This document shows, one piece after another, positions 7,755 through 15,770 of a DNA stretch of 64,000 nucleotides (its first letter is position 1; every line of letters starts with the position of its first letter). Made by a program: the position numbers and the translations under genes. The DNA is taken from the NCBI GenBank assembly GCA_019414045.1, contig DXMW01000030.1:1-64000 (forward strand), given 5' to 3'. Under the pieces are notes generated by a model. It ran no database searches and was not told the DNA's origin. It worked only from the letters and a program-made list of their open reading frames with translations. The stretch is from Collinsella sp. GTDB taxonomy: Bacteria; Actinomycetota; Coriobacteriia; Coriobacteriales; Coriobacteriaceae.

Positions 7755-8228
7755 ATGAAGATCACAATCGAAGAGCGAGAAGCAGCTCAAGATATAGAAG
7801 TCACGATCGTCTGCGTAAGGGTCGATCGCCGCGTGCTTGATATAGCGGCTCGGCTGCGCATGCTTGACAGGAAGGTGACGGGCACGGCCGACGGCTGCAC
7901 GCGCGTGCTGAGCGCAGAAGACGTCCTGTTCATCGAGTCGGTCGACAAGCACACGTTCATTTATACGGCCGACACGGTTCTCGAAACGGGCCTGCGCCTT
8001 TACGAGATGGAGGAGCGCCTGGCGGACTGCGACTTCCTGCGCATCGCGAAAGGTTGCATCGTCAACTTCCGCGCGATCACCGCCCTCAAGCCCGACGTCA
8101 ACGGCAGGATCATCGCCACCTTGGAAAACGGTGAGCAGGTCGTTATCTCGCGCCAGTATGCGCCCGACGTCAAATCGAAGCTCGGTCTGAAGCAGTCGAA
8201 ACGAAGGAAGGGAGACCGAAATGATTAA
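7755..8228 (+). CDS. LytTR-domain transcriptional regulator
   Basis: A stand-alone LytTR DNA-binding protein of 157 residues. The core reads VLSAEDVLFIESVDKHTFIY, then FLRIAKGCIVNFRAITALKP and ENGEQVVISRQYAPDVKSKL, the beta-strand and recognition elements of the domain. There is no receiver domain; the first 50 residues are a short N-terminal extension seen in this subgroup. GGGAGG lies six bases before the ATG. It overlaps by eight bases the membrane-protein gene that follows. LytTR-DUF3021 pairs are a recurring regulator/inhibitor module in Firmicutes and actinobacteria, in which the membrane partner restrains the regulator; that role is by analogy. Confidence 0.9.
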   Translation: MKITIEEREAAQDIEVTIVCVRVDRRVLDIAARLRMLDRKVTGTADGCTRVLSAEDVLFIESVDKHTFIYTADTVLETGLRLYEMEERLADCDFLRIAKGCIVNFRAITALKPDVNGRIIATLENGEQVVISRQYAPDVKSKLGLKQSKRRKGDRND

Positions 8229-8700
8229 CAGGGACATTATCGACACCGATAAAAAGACGCCCGCGGAAAACCTCGGACAACTCGTGAAAAGCACCTGTAT
8301 CGGCTTCACTGTTGCCATGATAGCCTTCTTGGCATTAGGGACTTGTTTCGCTGATGACACCGCCAAGCAGGGCATTAACTATTGCTGGTCGATTCTCGCC
8401 GCGTGCGTCACCGTCCCCGCGCTGCAGTTCGTGTTCTTCACGCCCGCGGTGATCAGACAGATGGCGTATCCCGCGCGCCTGGTGCTGTTCGACGTTTGCC
8501 TCTACGCAGCCCTCTGTGCATTGGCGTTTGTCTTTGCTTGGGTTCCCGTGAACAACCCCGGGGCGTGGGTTACCTTCACGGTTGTCTATCTCGCCATCCT
8601 GGCGGTCCTCACTCTTGCTTTCAACGCCAAGCTGAGCCGCGAGACCCGCGAATTGAACGACAGGCTCGCGGAATACCGCAAGAGCAGGGAGACGGAATAA
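8221..8700 (+). CDS. DUF3021-family membrane protein, partner of LytTR regulator
   Basis: The 159-residue protein has four predicted membrane helices, at about residues 25-45, 55-75, 87-108 and 113-135, then a charged C-terminal tail (RETRELNDRLAEYRKSRETE). Topology and the overlap with the LytTR gene identify it as DUF3021. In characterised pairs the membrane protein holds the regulator inactive until a membrane signal is received. Translation is probably coupled to the upstream gene through the eight-base overlap. Confidence 0.85.
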   Translation: MINRDIIDTDKKTPAENLGQLVKSTCIGFTVAMIAFLALGTCFADDTAKQGINYCWSILAACVTVPALQFVFFTPAVIRQMAYPARLVLFDVCLYAALCALAFVFAWVPVNNPGAWVTFTVVYLAILAVLTLAFNAKLSRETRELNDRLAEYRKSRETE

Positions 8701-9140
8701 GGGTATAGCTGAGCATTATCGATGCTGGGCAAATCCTTACTCCCGATCCTCGGATTACCGCCCAGCGCGAGGACCTGATGCCAAGGCCGGCGCAGGGCGA
8801 TGCTCGGCCCCGTTCGCTACCCCAAGCGCTTCCTGCGCGGTCATGCCCTTGTAGCCCCCCGTTCGCGCGCATAAGCGGGTTCATGTGCAGGGGAATGTCG
8901 ATCCAGGTGCCGCTTGCTCGGTCAGCTTGATCGGATTGGAGGAAGACGACCTCGTGTTCAGCATAGACGATGGCGAAACTTCCTACGTATTGCGGTCTAC
9001 CCAAGCCATCATTCGGTCCTCCTCGGTTTCGAAACTCGAATTTTTTTAAAGTTTCGAAACCGGGGAGGCAATATGCACAGGGATGCATCGAGGAGCAATT
9101 CCCAGTCGCGCCATGTCAGCAGCGATGCCGGGCGCATTCA
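8701..9140. other. Intergenic stretch with a palindromic hairpin
   Basis: GGTTTCGAAACT at 9025-9036 is the reverse complement of AGTTTCGAAACC at 9050-9061, with further pairing of CCTC/GAGG outside. Both strands carry short broken coding-like pieces (for example EEDDLVFSIDDGETSYVL on the plus strand near 8945) but none can be assigned. I see no intact gene. Confidence 0.5.
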
Positions 9141-9144
9141 CGCG

Positions 9145-9271
9145 TGCTACAATGCGGGCACCAGAGATGAAAACACAGTCCCCGTCGGGTAGTCGTGGGC
9201 GTGCGGGAGTCCGCATCAGTAACCTGCCTCCTTGGTTGTCCCTTCTCTGCATGGTCATCTACATAAAGGAG
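9145..9271 (+). promoter_or_regulatory. Extended -10 promoter and yjdF riboswitch-like leader, copy 2
   Basis: Identical to the leader at 4354-4480, with TGCTACAAT at 9145-9153. The sequence upstream of the -10 differs from copy 1, so the two promoters may differ in strength while the RNA switch is the same. Confidence 0.65.
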
Positions 9272-9280
9272 GAACCAACC

Positions 9281-9700
9281 ATGCAGATCAGCGTGTCATC
9301 CACCCTGACCGTATATCACGACGGCCAATTCTGGGTCGGGCTGGCGGAGCATGTCGAGGACGGCAGATACGGCGCCGCCCGCATCGTCTTCGGCGCGGAA
9401 CCGTCCGATGAGGAAATCCTGCGATTCGTTACAAGCAAATGGGCGGAGCTCGCGTTCTTCGGTGACGATCCCGCCGAGGCGAGCAAGCCCGCGAGGAACC
9501 CCAAGCGCCGCGCCCGCGAGGCGTCGAAGGCCCTTAAGCAGCCGGCGATGGGCACCAGGGCGCAGCAGGTGCTCGCGAGTCAGCGGGAGACAATGAAACG
9601 GGAGTCAGCCCGCGCAAGAAGCCAACGCCGCGCGGATGAGGCGGAGGCGCGCTTCGAGCAGCGAAAGCTGAAGCGCAAGCAGAAGCATCGTGGGCATTGA
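9281..9700 (+). CDS. yjdF: YjdF-family protein (DUF2992), copy 2
   Basis: The encoded 139-residue protein is identical to that at 4490-4909; only one silent base differs near the stop. Same leader and same AAAGGAGGAA ribosome site. Two identical switch-controlled copies within 5 kb, separated by a methyltransferase, a LytTR module and repeats, point to recent duplication inside the island, perhaps a dosage effect or a target for homologous recombination. Confidence 0.85.
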   Translation: MQISVSSTLTVYHDGQFWVGLAEHVEDGRYGAARIVFGAEPSDEEILRFVTSKWAELAFFGDDPAEASKPARNPKRRAREASKALKQPAMGTRAQQVLASQRETMKRESARARSQRRADEAEARFEQRKLKRKQKHRGH

Positions 9701-9908
9701 TCGCCATGTGCAGCAAGGCAAACCATATACAGCAGTGGGGCCAGTTCCACTTGAAGCCGACGCCGCGTAGACGCTAATGGTGACGGCTATGCACGGGCAC
9801 GGGCGCGCCGCCGCACTTCACAGCTTGTTTCTCAAGTATTTGGGACGCACACACGGCGTTCAAAAATGCGGAGCGACTCTGTATGGCTCGAGACTGAGCC
9901 GAGGTGCC

Positions 9909-10361
9909 CTACTTCTCGCCCTCCAGCAGCACCACGATGCGGTCGATGTCGACGGCAAAGCGAGGCCTTCCCTCCTGCTCGTAGCGGTCGAGGTATGCCT
10001 GGCACTCTGAGACAATGCGCTTGGTGCTGCCGTCGATGATGCGTTGGAGCGTCTCGTAGTAGGCCGAGCCCTCGGTCCTGAAGCGGCGCTGGTAGGCCTG
10101 GTTATGGGGAACATCTTGATGTAGTGGATGCCGTGGCGGCAGTTGGGGCGCGTCGTGGGGCGGGGTGGCAACGCAAAGTACTGGTCTTTGGGCACGTTAG
10201 GGGCGATGTTGGAACGCAGCGGCACGGCGAAGTCCCTGCGCTTCCCGCGGAAACGCAGCCTCACCACTACGATGCAGGGACGATTGTGCTTAAGCATGAG
10301 CTCGCGGTCGCCCTCGGCGTGGCCGAAGAAGTCCTGGGGATGGATACAATCTTCATCGGTT
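9909..10361 (-). pseudogene. ToxN/AbiQ-like type III toxin, frameshifted
   Basis: Reading the minus strand gives IHPQDFFGHAEGDRELM, RPCIVVVRLRFRGKRRDFAV, PLRSNIAPNVPKDQYFALPP and HGIHYIKMFPI, then after a one-base shift near 10105, AYQRRFRTEGSAYYETLQRI and IVSECQAYLDRYEQEG with a TAG at 9909-9911. The pattern of an RNase-like core followed by a helical C terminus recalls ToxN/AbiQ endoribonucleases of type III toxin-antitoxin systems, but I cannot confirm the family from motifs alone. The N terminus is also out of frame with the nearest ATG (10356). Upstream hairpins at 10382-10450 occupy the place of the antitoxin RNA and its terminator in such systems. Broken as it stands. Confidence 0.4.
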
Positions 10362-10381
10362 ACGCCCCCTTCATACGAAGC

Positions 10382-10450
10382 GGGGCCCGCATCGCTGCGG
10401 GCCCCTACAGGTGGGCGATATTCTACGCCTTGCGGCACCCCGTCGCCCAC
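10382..10450 (-). ncRNA. Two hairpins upstream of the ToxN-like remnant (possible type III antitoxin region)
   Basis: Read on the minus strand, an 8-bp inverted repeat (GTGGGCGA / TCGCCCAC; 10411-10418 with 10443-10450) is followed by a 9-bp GC-rich hairpin (GGGGCCCGC / GCGGGCCCC; 10382-10405) located 25-50 bases before the first codons of the remnant. In ToxIN loci the RNA repeats and an attenuating terminator precede the toxin in this order. No tandem repeat array is visible, so this is a weak call. Confidence 0.3.
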
Positions 10451-10455
10451 GGAGA

Positions 10456-10695
10456 TTAAACGTACACGTAAGCCGTACTCTGAAAGCCGCGGCTTCCGGC
10501 AAGTAGTTTATACCACGAGAGGTCGCTTTCAATGCGCATAGCTCGCAAAATAGCACTCGCTGGGCCGTCACCCCTGGCCGTTACCCTCCAATCTTCATTG
10601 AAGTCAGCAGGCCAATTCATATAGTCATGGGGGTTTATCCTAAAGGGAATCAAATTAATACCCCCATAACTAAGGAATTTTCTATTCCCACTCAA
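10456..10695 (-). CDS. Small hypothetical protein
   Basis: A 79-residue frame of balanced composition (GGINLIPFRINPHDYMNWPA then DEDW-like and SDLSWYKLLAGSRGF segments) and lower GC than its neighbours. No family is recognised and no strong ribosome site is present before 10695. It may be a fragment of a larger gene. Positions 10696-10920 upstream hold nothing else recognisable. Confidence 0.3.
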   Translation of the reverse strand: MSGNRKFLSYGGINLIPFRINPHDYMNWPADFNEDWRVTARGDGPASAILRAMRIESDLSWYKLLAGSRGFQSTAYVYV

Positions 10696-10920
10696 TGACT
10701 AGGGCCCTGGTGTAATTGGCTGGATCACCGTTCCGGGAACCGGTATCGACCTACCTGTCCGCCAAGCTCTTTCTTCAGCTCCAGCCTAGTATCTGATTCG
10801 CGCCGTTATAAGCGAAAACCGAAGAGATGCGTCTTAGCCAAGAAAAGAAGGTTAGCCTCATCTTACTGCATGATTCGTGTGTTATAGTTAGATGGCTCTA
10901 ACTGTTTGGGGGCGATAGCC

Positions 10921-11550
10921 ATGCACGAACGCGAGGGTTTCTGGGACAAGAACGCCGGTCGGTATGACCGTTTCATGCGAAACGACCGGGCGGCGTATGA
11001 GAAGATGTATGGGCTGATCCGGCCGGTGGTGAAAGCAAAAACCGTGCTGGAGGTTGCCACCGGCACGGGGCTTATCGCAAAGAGCGTCGTGGATGCGGCG
11101 GCGCGCATCGAGGCTACGGACGCCTCTGCAAAGATGATCCTTGAAGCAAAGCGGGACAATCAATCCGCAAAGCTGCACTTTTCCGTACAAGATATGTTCC
11201 GCCTGCCCTATGCACAGAAGTCCTTCGAAGTGGTGATCGTGTCCAACGCACTTCACATAGTGCCGCATCCGGAAAAGGCCCTGCAAGAAATCAGGCGGGT
11301 GCTGAAGGACGACGGCGTGCTCATCGCGCCAACCTTCACCCACGCGGGGAACTCGGTTTCCGGCAAGGCAAAAGCCTTTTTCATGAGTATGGCGGGATTC
11401 CCCCTCCACAGCAGGTGGACAAGCGAGGAATACCTACGTTTCCTGCGTCAAAACGGCTGGGCGGTGCAGAAAAGCGCGGTGCTGAAGGCCTCGTTCCCGT
11501 TGACCTATGCGGAATGCACGAAATCGGAGGGGCCAGATGTCGTTCTTTGA
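10921..11550 (+). CDS. Class I SAM-dependent methyltransferase
   Basis: About 209 residues with motif I TVLEVATGTGLIAKSVVDAA, the acidic residue in ATDASAKMI, and the Methyltransf_11 segment DMFRLPYAQKSFEVVIVSNA followed by IRRVLKDDGVLIAPTF. The ATG at 10921 is preferred over the in-frame TTG at 10906 because a GGGGGCG site precedes it and relatives start HEREGFWDKNAGRYDRFM. It overlaps the next methyltransferase by 14 bases, so the two are co-translated. Substrate unknown. Confidence 0.85.
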   Translation: MHEREGFWDKNAGRYDRFMRNDRAAYEKMYGLIRPVVKAKTVLEVATGTGLIAKSVVDAAARIEATDASAKMILEAKRDNQSAKLHFSVQDMFRLPYAQKSFEVVIVSNALHIVPHPEKALQEIRRVLKDDGVLIAPTFTHAGNSVSGKAKAFFMSMAGFPLHSRWTSEEYLRFLRQNGWAVQKSAVLKASFPLTYAECTKSEGPDVVL

Positions 11551-12142
11551 AAACACCCGCAAGCCCGTGGGCCTCGGCGGAAAACTTATGGTTGCCATGA
11601 TGAATCTGGGCCACAGCCCTGTGGCGCGGTGGGGACTTCGATTTCTACGACTTGCGCCAAACGCCAAGGTGCTAGATTGCGGCTGCGGCGGCGGGGCAAA
11701 CATAAAACGGCTGCTGAAAAAATGCCCGTATGGCGTCGTCAAGGGCATCGACTATTCGCCCGTCAGCGTGGAGAAGACTAGAAAGCTCAACCGAATTGCA
11801 ATTCAGGAGGGGCGTTGCGCCGTTCTGCAAGGCAGTGTGGCGGATATGGTGTTTGAGGATAGCTACTTCGATGCCGCCACGGCCCTTGAGACCGTCTATT
11901 TTTGGCCTGATTTGCCCCGATGCTTCCGCGGGGTCTGGCGGACGCTGAAGCCAGGCGGGACAATTCTTATCTGCAACGAGAGCAATGGCGATACGGACAA
12001 GGACGAGAGGTGGACGCAGATCATCGGCGGCATGACCATCTACAAGGACATTGAATTAAAGGCGTATCTGGAGCAGGCGGGTTTTCATGAGGTGCAGATA
12101 CGCAAAAAGAAAAAGTGGCTCTGCGTCACGGCGCGGAAGTAA
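11537..12142 (+). CDS. Class I SAM-dependent methyltransferase
   Basis: The 201-residue product starts MSFFENTRKPVGLGGKLMV behind a GGAGGGG site inside the end of the previous gene. Motifs: VLDCGCGGGANIKRLLKKC, KGIDYSPVSVEKTR, and ALETVYFWPDLPRCFRGVWR then LKPGGTILICNE. Closest in style to small metabolite methyltransferases found beside transporters or reductases. An in-frame upstream ATG (11507) would lengthen the overlap and has no ribosome site. Confidence 0.85.
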   Translation: MSFFENTRKPVGLGGKLMVAMMNLGHSPVARWGLRFLRLAPNAKVLDCGCGGGANIKRLLKKCPYGVVKGIDYSPVSVEKTRKLNRIAIQEGRCAVLQGSVADMVFEDSYFDAATALETVYFWPDLPRCFRGVWRTLKPGGTILICNESNGDTDKDERWTQIIGGMTIYKDIELKAYLEQAGFHEVQIRKKKKWLCVTARK

Positions 12143-12256
12143 GGGCATCAAGCACGGGCATTTTTGCATCCATCCTGCACATGAGTTAGGCATGCCGGTC
12201 ATAGTGGCTGTGCTGGCGGCAATTATGACAGTTTTTATTCACTAAGGAAGAAACCT

Positions 12257-13087
12257 ATGAAATGTAAAATTGAGAAAAACACCGTGCAGGAGACGCTGAT
12301 CCTCCCGCTGTATTCCCGGAAGCCGTGTACGGAGTTGTACCCGAACCTTTACAAGGATGAAACAGCGGTTCGTCTGCTCGGCCGGATCGACTACGACTTT
12401 TCAGAGGCAGAGAAAAACTCCCGCAGCCTGATGCAGCGCTTTGGTGCGCTGGAGGTGGCCACACGGCAGAGTGATCTTGCTTTCGAGGTGCGGGATTACC
12501 TGAAAGGCCACCCCAATGCGGCGGTGGTCAATCTGGGCTGCGGGCTGGACAACACCGGCAGAACCTGCGACAACGGTAGATGCAAGATCTACAATCTGGA
12601 CTTCCCGGATGTGATTGCCTTGCGACAGCAGCTACTGCCCGCCGGGGATCGAGAACAAAATATCCCCTGTGACCTGAAAGACACCGCATGGTTTAGCAAA
12701 ATCGATGCCTCCCGCGGGGCGGTGTTCTTTGCCTCCGGGGTGTTCTATTACTTTCTGACCCAGCAGGTCCGGGAACTGGTGCGGGGGATGGCGGACGCTT
12801 TCCCCGGCGGTGTGCTGGTCTTTGATGCTGCCAATCGGACGGCAGTAAAGATGATCGCAAAAACATGGCTAAAGACCGCAAAAATCAAGGATGTGGGGGC
12901 ATATTTTGCGGTTTCGGATGCCGCCAAGGAAATCGGCACGTGGGACAGCCGTCTGCAGGTCACAAGTCGCGGCTATATGCTGGGCTACAACGATTTGAGA
13001 GACCCTTCTGTCAGCGGCTTTTTCCGGTTTCTCGCAAGGGTCGGTGACAACGGGATGAAAATGCAAATCGTGAAAATAAGATTTTGA
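12257..13087 (+). CDS. LCM/PPM1-like class I methyltransferase
   Basis: This 276-residue protein belongs to the leucine carboxyl methyltransferase-like group: YPNLYKDETAVRLLGRIDYD, then ARFGALEVATRQ-type helix region, the SAM site VVNLGCGLDNTGRTC, the acidic NLDFPDVIALRQQLLP and GAVFFASGVFYYF. Such proteins methylate carboxyl or hydroxyl groups of metabolites, often in polyketide-type pathways; the substrate here is unknown. It is the third methyltransferase in a row, 114 bases after the second, with AAGGAAGAAACC before the ATG. The lower GC of the trio hints at import from a Firmicutes donor. Confidence 0.85.
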   Translation: MKCKIEKNTVQETLILPLYSRKPCTELYPNLYKDETAVRLLGRIDYDFSEAEKNSRSLMQRFGALEVATRQSDLAFEVRDYLKGHPNAAVVNLGCGLDNTGRTCDNGRCKIYNLDFPDVIALRQQLLPAGDREQNIPCDLKDTAWFSKIDASRGAVFFASGVFYYFLTQQVRELVRGMADAFPGGVLVFDAANRTAVKMIAKTWLKTAKIKDVGAYFAVSDAAKEIGTWDSRLQVTSRGYMLGYNDLRDPSVSGFFRFLARVGDNGMKMQIVKIRF

Positions 13088-13174
13088 GAGGCAAAAACGA
13101 AGCGCATTCACTTTGACGTCGAAGAAGACGGCTTTTACGGCGCATATTGGGCGTGCAAGGACACGCATACAGCA

Positions 13175-13206
13175 GCGGGCACGGATTCGATTGAAACCGT
13201 GCCCGC
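13175..13206 (+). terminator. Probable terminator after the methyltransferase trio
   Basis: A 10-bp perfect stem (GCGGGCACGG / CCGTGCCCGC) with a 12-nt loop, followed by an AT-rich stretch rather than a clean T-tract. Confidence 0.5.
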
Positions 13207-13211
13207 TATCT

Positions 13212-13618
13212 GATACTATATTATTTTATCGAACGTCTGTTCTATTATCGCCTATTACAACAGCATTGCGTTCGCATTCACGGAGCTTTACGGCAGAAGC
13301 TGTGGGGGCGGTGTGCTTGAGATTCTGCCCAAGAAAGTTGGCAATATCCCTGTTCTCAATACCGGTCTATTGAACATTAATCCCGAGCTAAAAAGAAACG
13401 TTATCAGCGTAATTGACGGAGTAGTAAGAAATGGGCGCAATATCGACGAAGCATTGGATTACATTGATGCAGAGATACTCGTTGGTATACTTAGATTCGA
13501 TGAAGATACCCGTCGCGCATGTAGACGCATATGGAGAAACATTGCAAGCAAGGCGCCTCGGCAGAGGCACAAGATAGGCAGTGACTATAATGACCAGCAC
13601 AAAATTTACTTGGATTAG
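13212..13618 (+). pseudogene. DNA (N6-adenine type) methylase, C-terminal stub
   Basis: In one frame the sequence reads SIIAYYNSIAFAFTELYGRS, CGGGVLEILPKKVGNIPVLN and then a helical tail ending at 13618. The segment GRSCGGGVLEILPKEV-like is typical of the end of adenine-specific DNA methylases of restriction systems. The frame opens after a TGA at 13212 and lacks all SAM-binding motifs. It overlaps the start of the McrB-like gene, so it was the promoter-proximal gene of the restriction operon before truncation. Family call is moderately sure. Confidence 0.55.
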
Positions 13619-15770
13619 CTTTTATAAAGAGTTATCTGACAAGCTGCTGACCTATCGAGACAGGCGCGACGATCTGATAAACAAGCTAGCAACTGTCTAT
13701 GAATCGATCGGGATGAGTCTCCCTAAGCTTGAGGCAGATGAGCTGCAAGACATCGATCCGTTCACCGTCTTCGGCCTCTTCAACAAGGGCATCACAGACG
13801 CAAACCGGCAAAAGATCATCGCCGGCATCGCCGAGGTGTTCGACATTGAGGCAGATCAGCCCACGGACTTCGAGGGCATCCCCGTGCTCAACAACCTCAA
13901 CGCGACCTTCTATGCCTTCGCCAACGACGAACGTCGCGGCGAGCACGACATCGATAACCTCTGGCACGTGTTCGAGGCCGAACTTGCACTGGCCGACGAC
14001 GACAACGAGGAAACCCGGAAGGCCTTCGTCGAGGCATTCGATACCACCGTCATCCAGTTCACACTTGGCTGGAAGCTCACCATGGGCCTCTACTGGGCGA
14101 GGCCCTACAACTTCATCAGCCTGGATTCGCGCAACCGCTGGTTCATGGCCGACGTCGCAAAGGCTGGCACCGCCATCGCCGGCATAGTGCCGAAGGAGAA
14201 GGACTCGCCAGTTCATGACGGAGATCGCTACCTCGCCATTTGCGACACCATCAAGTCGGAGCTCGGAAGCGAAGAGTGCTCGTATGCAGACTTCCCCTCG
14301 CTGACGGCTGCCGCCTTCGTGGAGTCTGAGCGCGTCAACCGCGAGAGGAAGGTCGCCGAGAAGGCTGCAGCCGAGAAGGCGGAAGAAAATTCCCTTGGAG
14401 ACGAGGGGATCAAGACCACACATTACTGGACCTACTCCCCGGGAGACGGTGCCGCGAGGTGGGATGACTTCTACGCACGTGGCGTAATGGGCGTCGGCTG
14501 GAGCAAGCTCGGCGACGTCGAGAAATACGCCAGCAAGGAAGACATCCGCAAGAACCTGCGCACCCTGTACAGTAGCAAGTACTCGCAGAAGAACTCCGCG
14601 CTCGCGCTCTGGCAGTTCTCGCGCGAAATCAAGCCGGGCGACGTTGTCTTTGCTAAGCGGGGCCGCAGCGTAATTATTGGTCGCGGCATCGTTGAGGGGG
14701 ATTACCAATTCGACGAAAATGGCGACTCCTATCCGAACACCCGCAGGGTACGCTGGACGAACAGAGGAGAGTGGCACACGGAAGACTTCCTCGCCGTGAA
14801 GACCCTGACGGACATCACCGCCTATCCCGACCTCGTTGAGAAGCTCAACTCGTTCTTCGAGGACGAAGGCGGCGAAGTCGAGGAAGACACGGAGGAGGTT
14901 GAATACCCAGCGTACACGTCCGAGGACTTCCTTTCGGAGGTCTACATGGACGGCGAGCACTACAGGACCCTCGTCAACGTCCTGCGCGCGAAGAAGAACA
15001 TCATCCTGCAGGGTGCCCCAGGCGTAGGCAAGACCTTCGCCGCAAAGCGCCTGGCCTACTCCATGATGGGCGTGAAGGACGCCGAGCGTGTGATGATGGT
15101 GCAGTTCCACCAGAGCTACAGCTACGAGGACTTCATAGAGGGGTTCCGCCCGAACGCGCAGGGCTTCGACCTCGAGAAGGGCGCGTTCTACAACTTCTGC
15201 AAGAATGCGAAGGACGATTCTGACAACGACTACTTCTTCATCATCGACGAAATCAACCGTGGCAACCTCTCGAAGATCTTCGGCGAGCTGTTCATGCTCA
15301 TCGAGAACGACAAGCGCGGGCCCAGGAACACGCTGCAGCTCCTCTACTCACACGAGCTGTTCTACGTCCCGAGCAACGTATACCTCATTGGAATGATGAA
15401 CACAGCGGACCGCTCGCTCGCCATGCTCGACTACGCCCTGCGCCGCCGCTTCGCGTTCTTCGACCTCCGTCCCGCCTTCGACACGGAGAGCTTCATCGCC
15501 TATCAGGAGGGACTTGCCAGCGAGAAGTTCGATAGGCTCATCTCCTGCGTCGTGAAGCTGAACGAGGCGATCGCGTCCGACGAGTCGCTGGGAGACGGCT
15601 TCTGCATCGGCCATAGCTACTTCTGCCGCATGTCCCCGGACGACGTAACGGACGATAAACTCTCGGCAATCGTCAACTACGAGCTCGTGCCGATGTTGCG
15701 CGAGTACTGGTTCGACGAGCCTACCAAGGTCGACGAGTGGGCCAGCAAGTTGCGCAGGTCAATCCGGTGA
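13590..15770 (+). CDS. mcrB: McrB-like GTPase of a McrBC modification-dependent restriction system
   Basis: The 726-residue protein couples a DNA-reading N-terminal half to an AAA+ motor. Residues about 280-420 (GVMGVGWSKLGDVEKY to KPGDVVFAKRGRSVIIGRGI) resemble an EVE/PUA-like modified-base reader. The motor has Walker A GAPGVGKT near 475, Walker B FFIIDEINRGN near 550, and the McrB signature MNTADRSLAMLDYALRRRF near 603. McrB-type rings bind GTP and drive the McrC nuclease. ATG at 13590 and GTG at 13581 are both possible starts. The stop overlaps the mcrC start. The cognate methylase upstream is only a stub, so the system now most likely acts without its partner. Confidence 0.9.
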   Translation: MTSTKFTWISFYKELSDKLLTYRDRRDDLINKLATVYESIGMSLPKLEADELQDIDPFTVFGLFNKGITDANRQKIIAGIAEVFDIEADQPTDFEGIPVLNNLNATFYAFANDERRGEHDIDNLWHVFEAELALADDDNEETRKAFVEAFDTTVIQFTLGWKLTMGLYWARPYNFISLDSRNRWFMADVAKAGTAIAGIVPKEKDSPVHDGDRYLAICDTIKSELGSEECSYADFPSLTAAAFVESERVNRERKVAEKAAAEKAEENSLGDEGIKTTHYWTYSPGDGAARWDDFYARGVMGVGWSKLGDVEKYASKEDIRKNLRTLYSSKYSQKNSALALWQFSREIKPGDVVFAKRGRSVIIGRGIVEGDYQFDENGDSYPNTRRVRWTNRGEWHTEDFLAVKTLTDITAYPDLVEKLNSFFEDEGGEVEEDTEEVEYPAYTSEDFLSEVYMDGEHYRTLVNVLRAKKNIILQGAPGVGKTFAAKRLAYSMMGVKDAERVMMVQFHQSYSYEDFIEGFRPNAQGFDLEKGAFYNFCKNAKDDSDNDYFFIIDEINRGNLSKIFGELFMLIENDKRGPRNTLQLLYSHELFYVPSNVYLIGMMNTADRSLAMLDYALRRRFAFFDLRPAFDTESFIAYQEGLASEKFDRLISCVVKLNEAIASDESLGDGFCIGHSYFCRMSPDDVTDDKLSAIVNYELVPMLREYWFDEPTKVDEWASKLRRSIR

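Larger units (their letters stand above)
9141..9705 (+). repeat. 565-bp direct repeat, copy 2
   Basis: Second copy of the block at 4350-4914, in the same orientation and offset by 4,791 bases. It includes the extended -10, the leader RNA and the yjdF gene. Confidence 0.9.

Noticed and set aside
8621..9088. Minus-strand frame of 155 codons
   Set aside because: Overlaps the end of the DUF3021 gene, low-complexity in parts, and the opposite strand is equally plausible; no family match.
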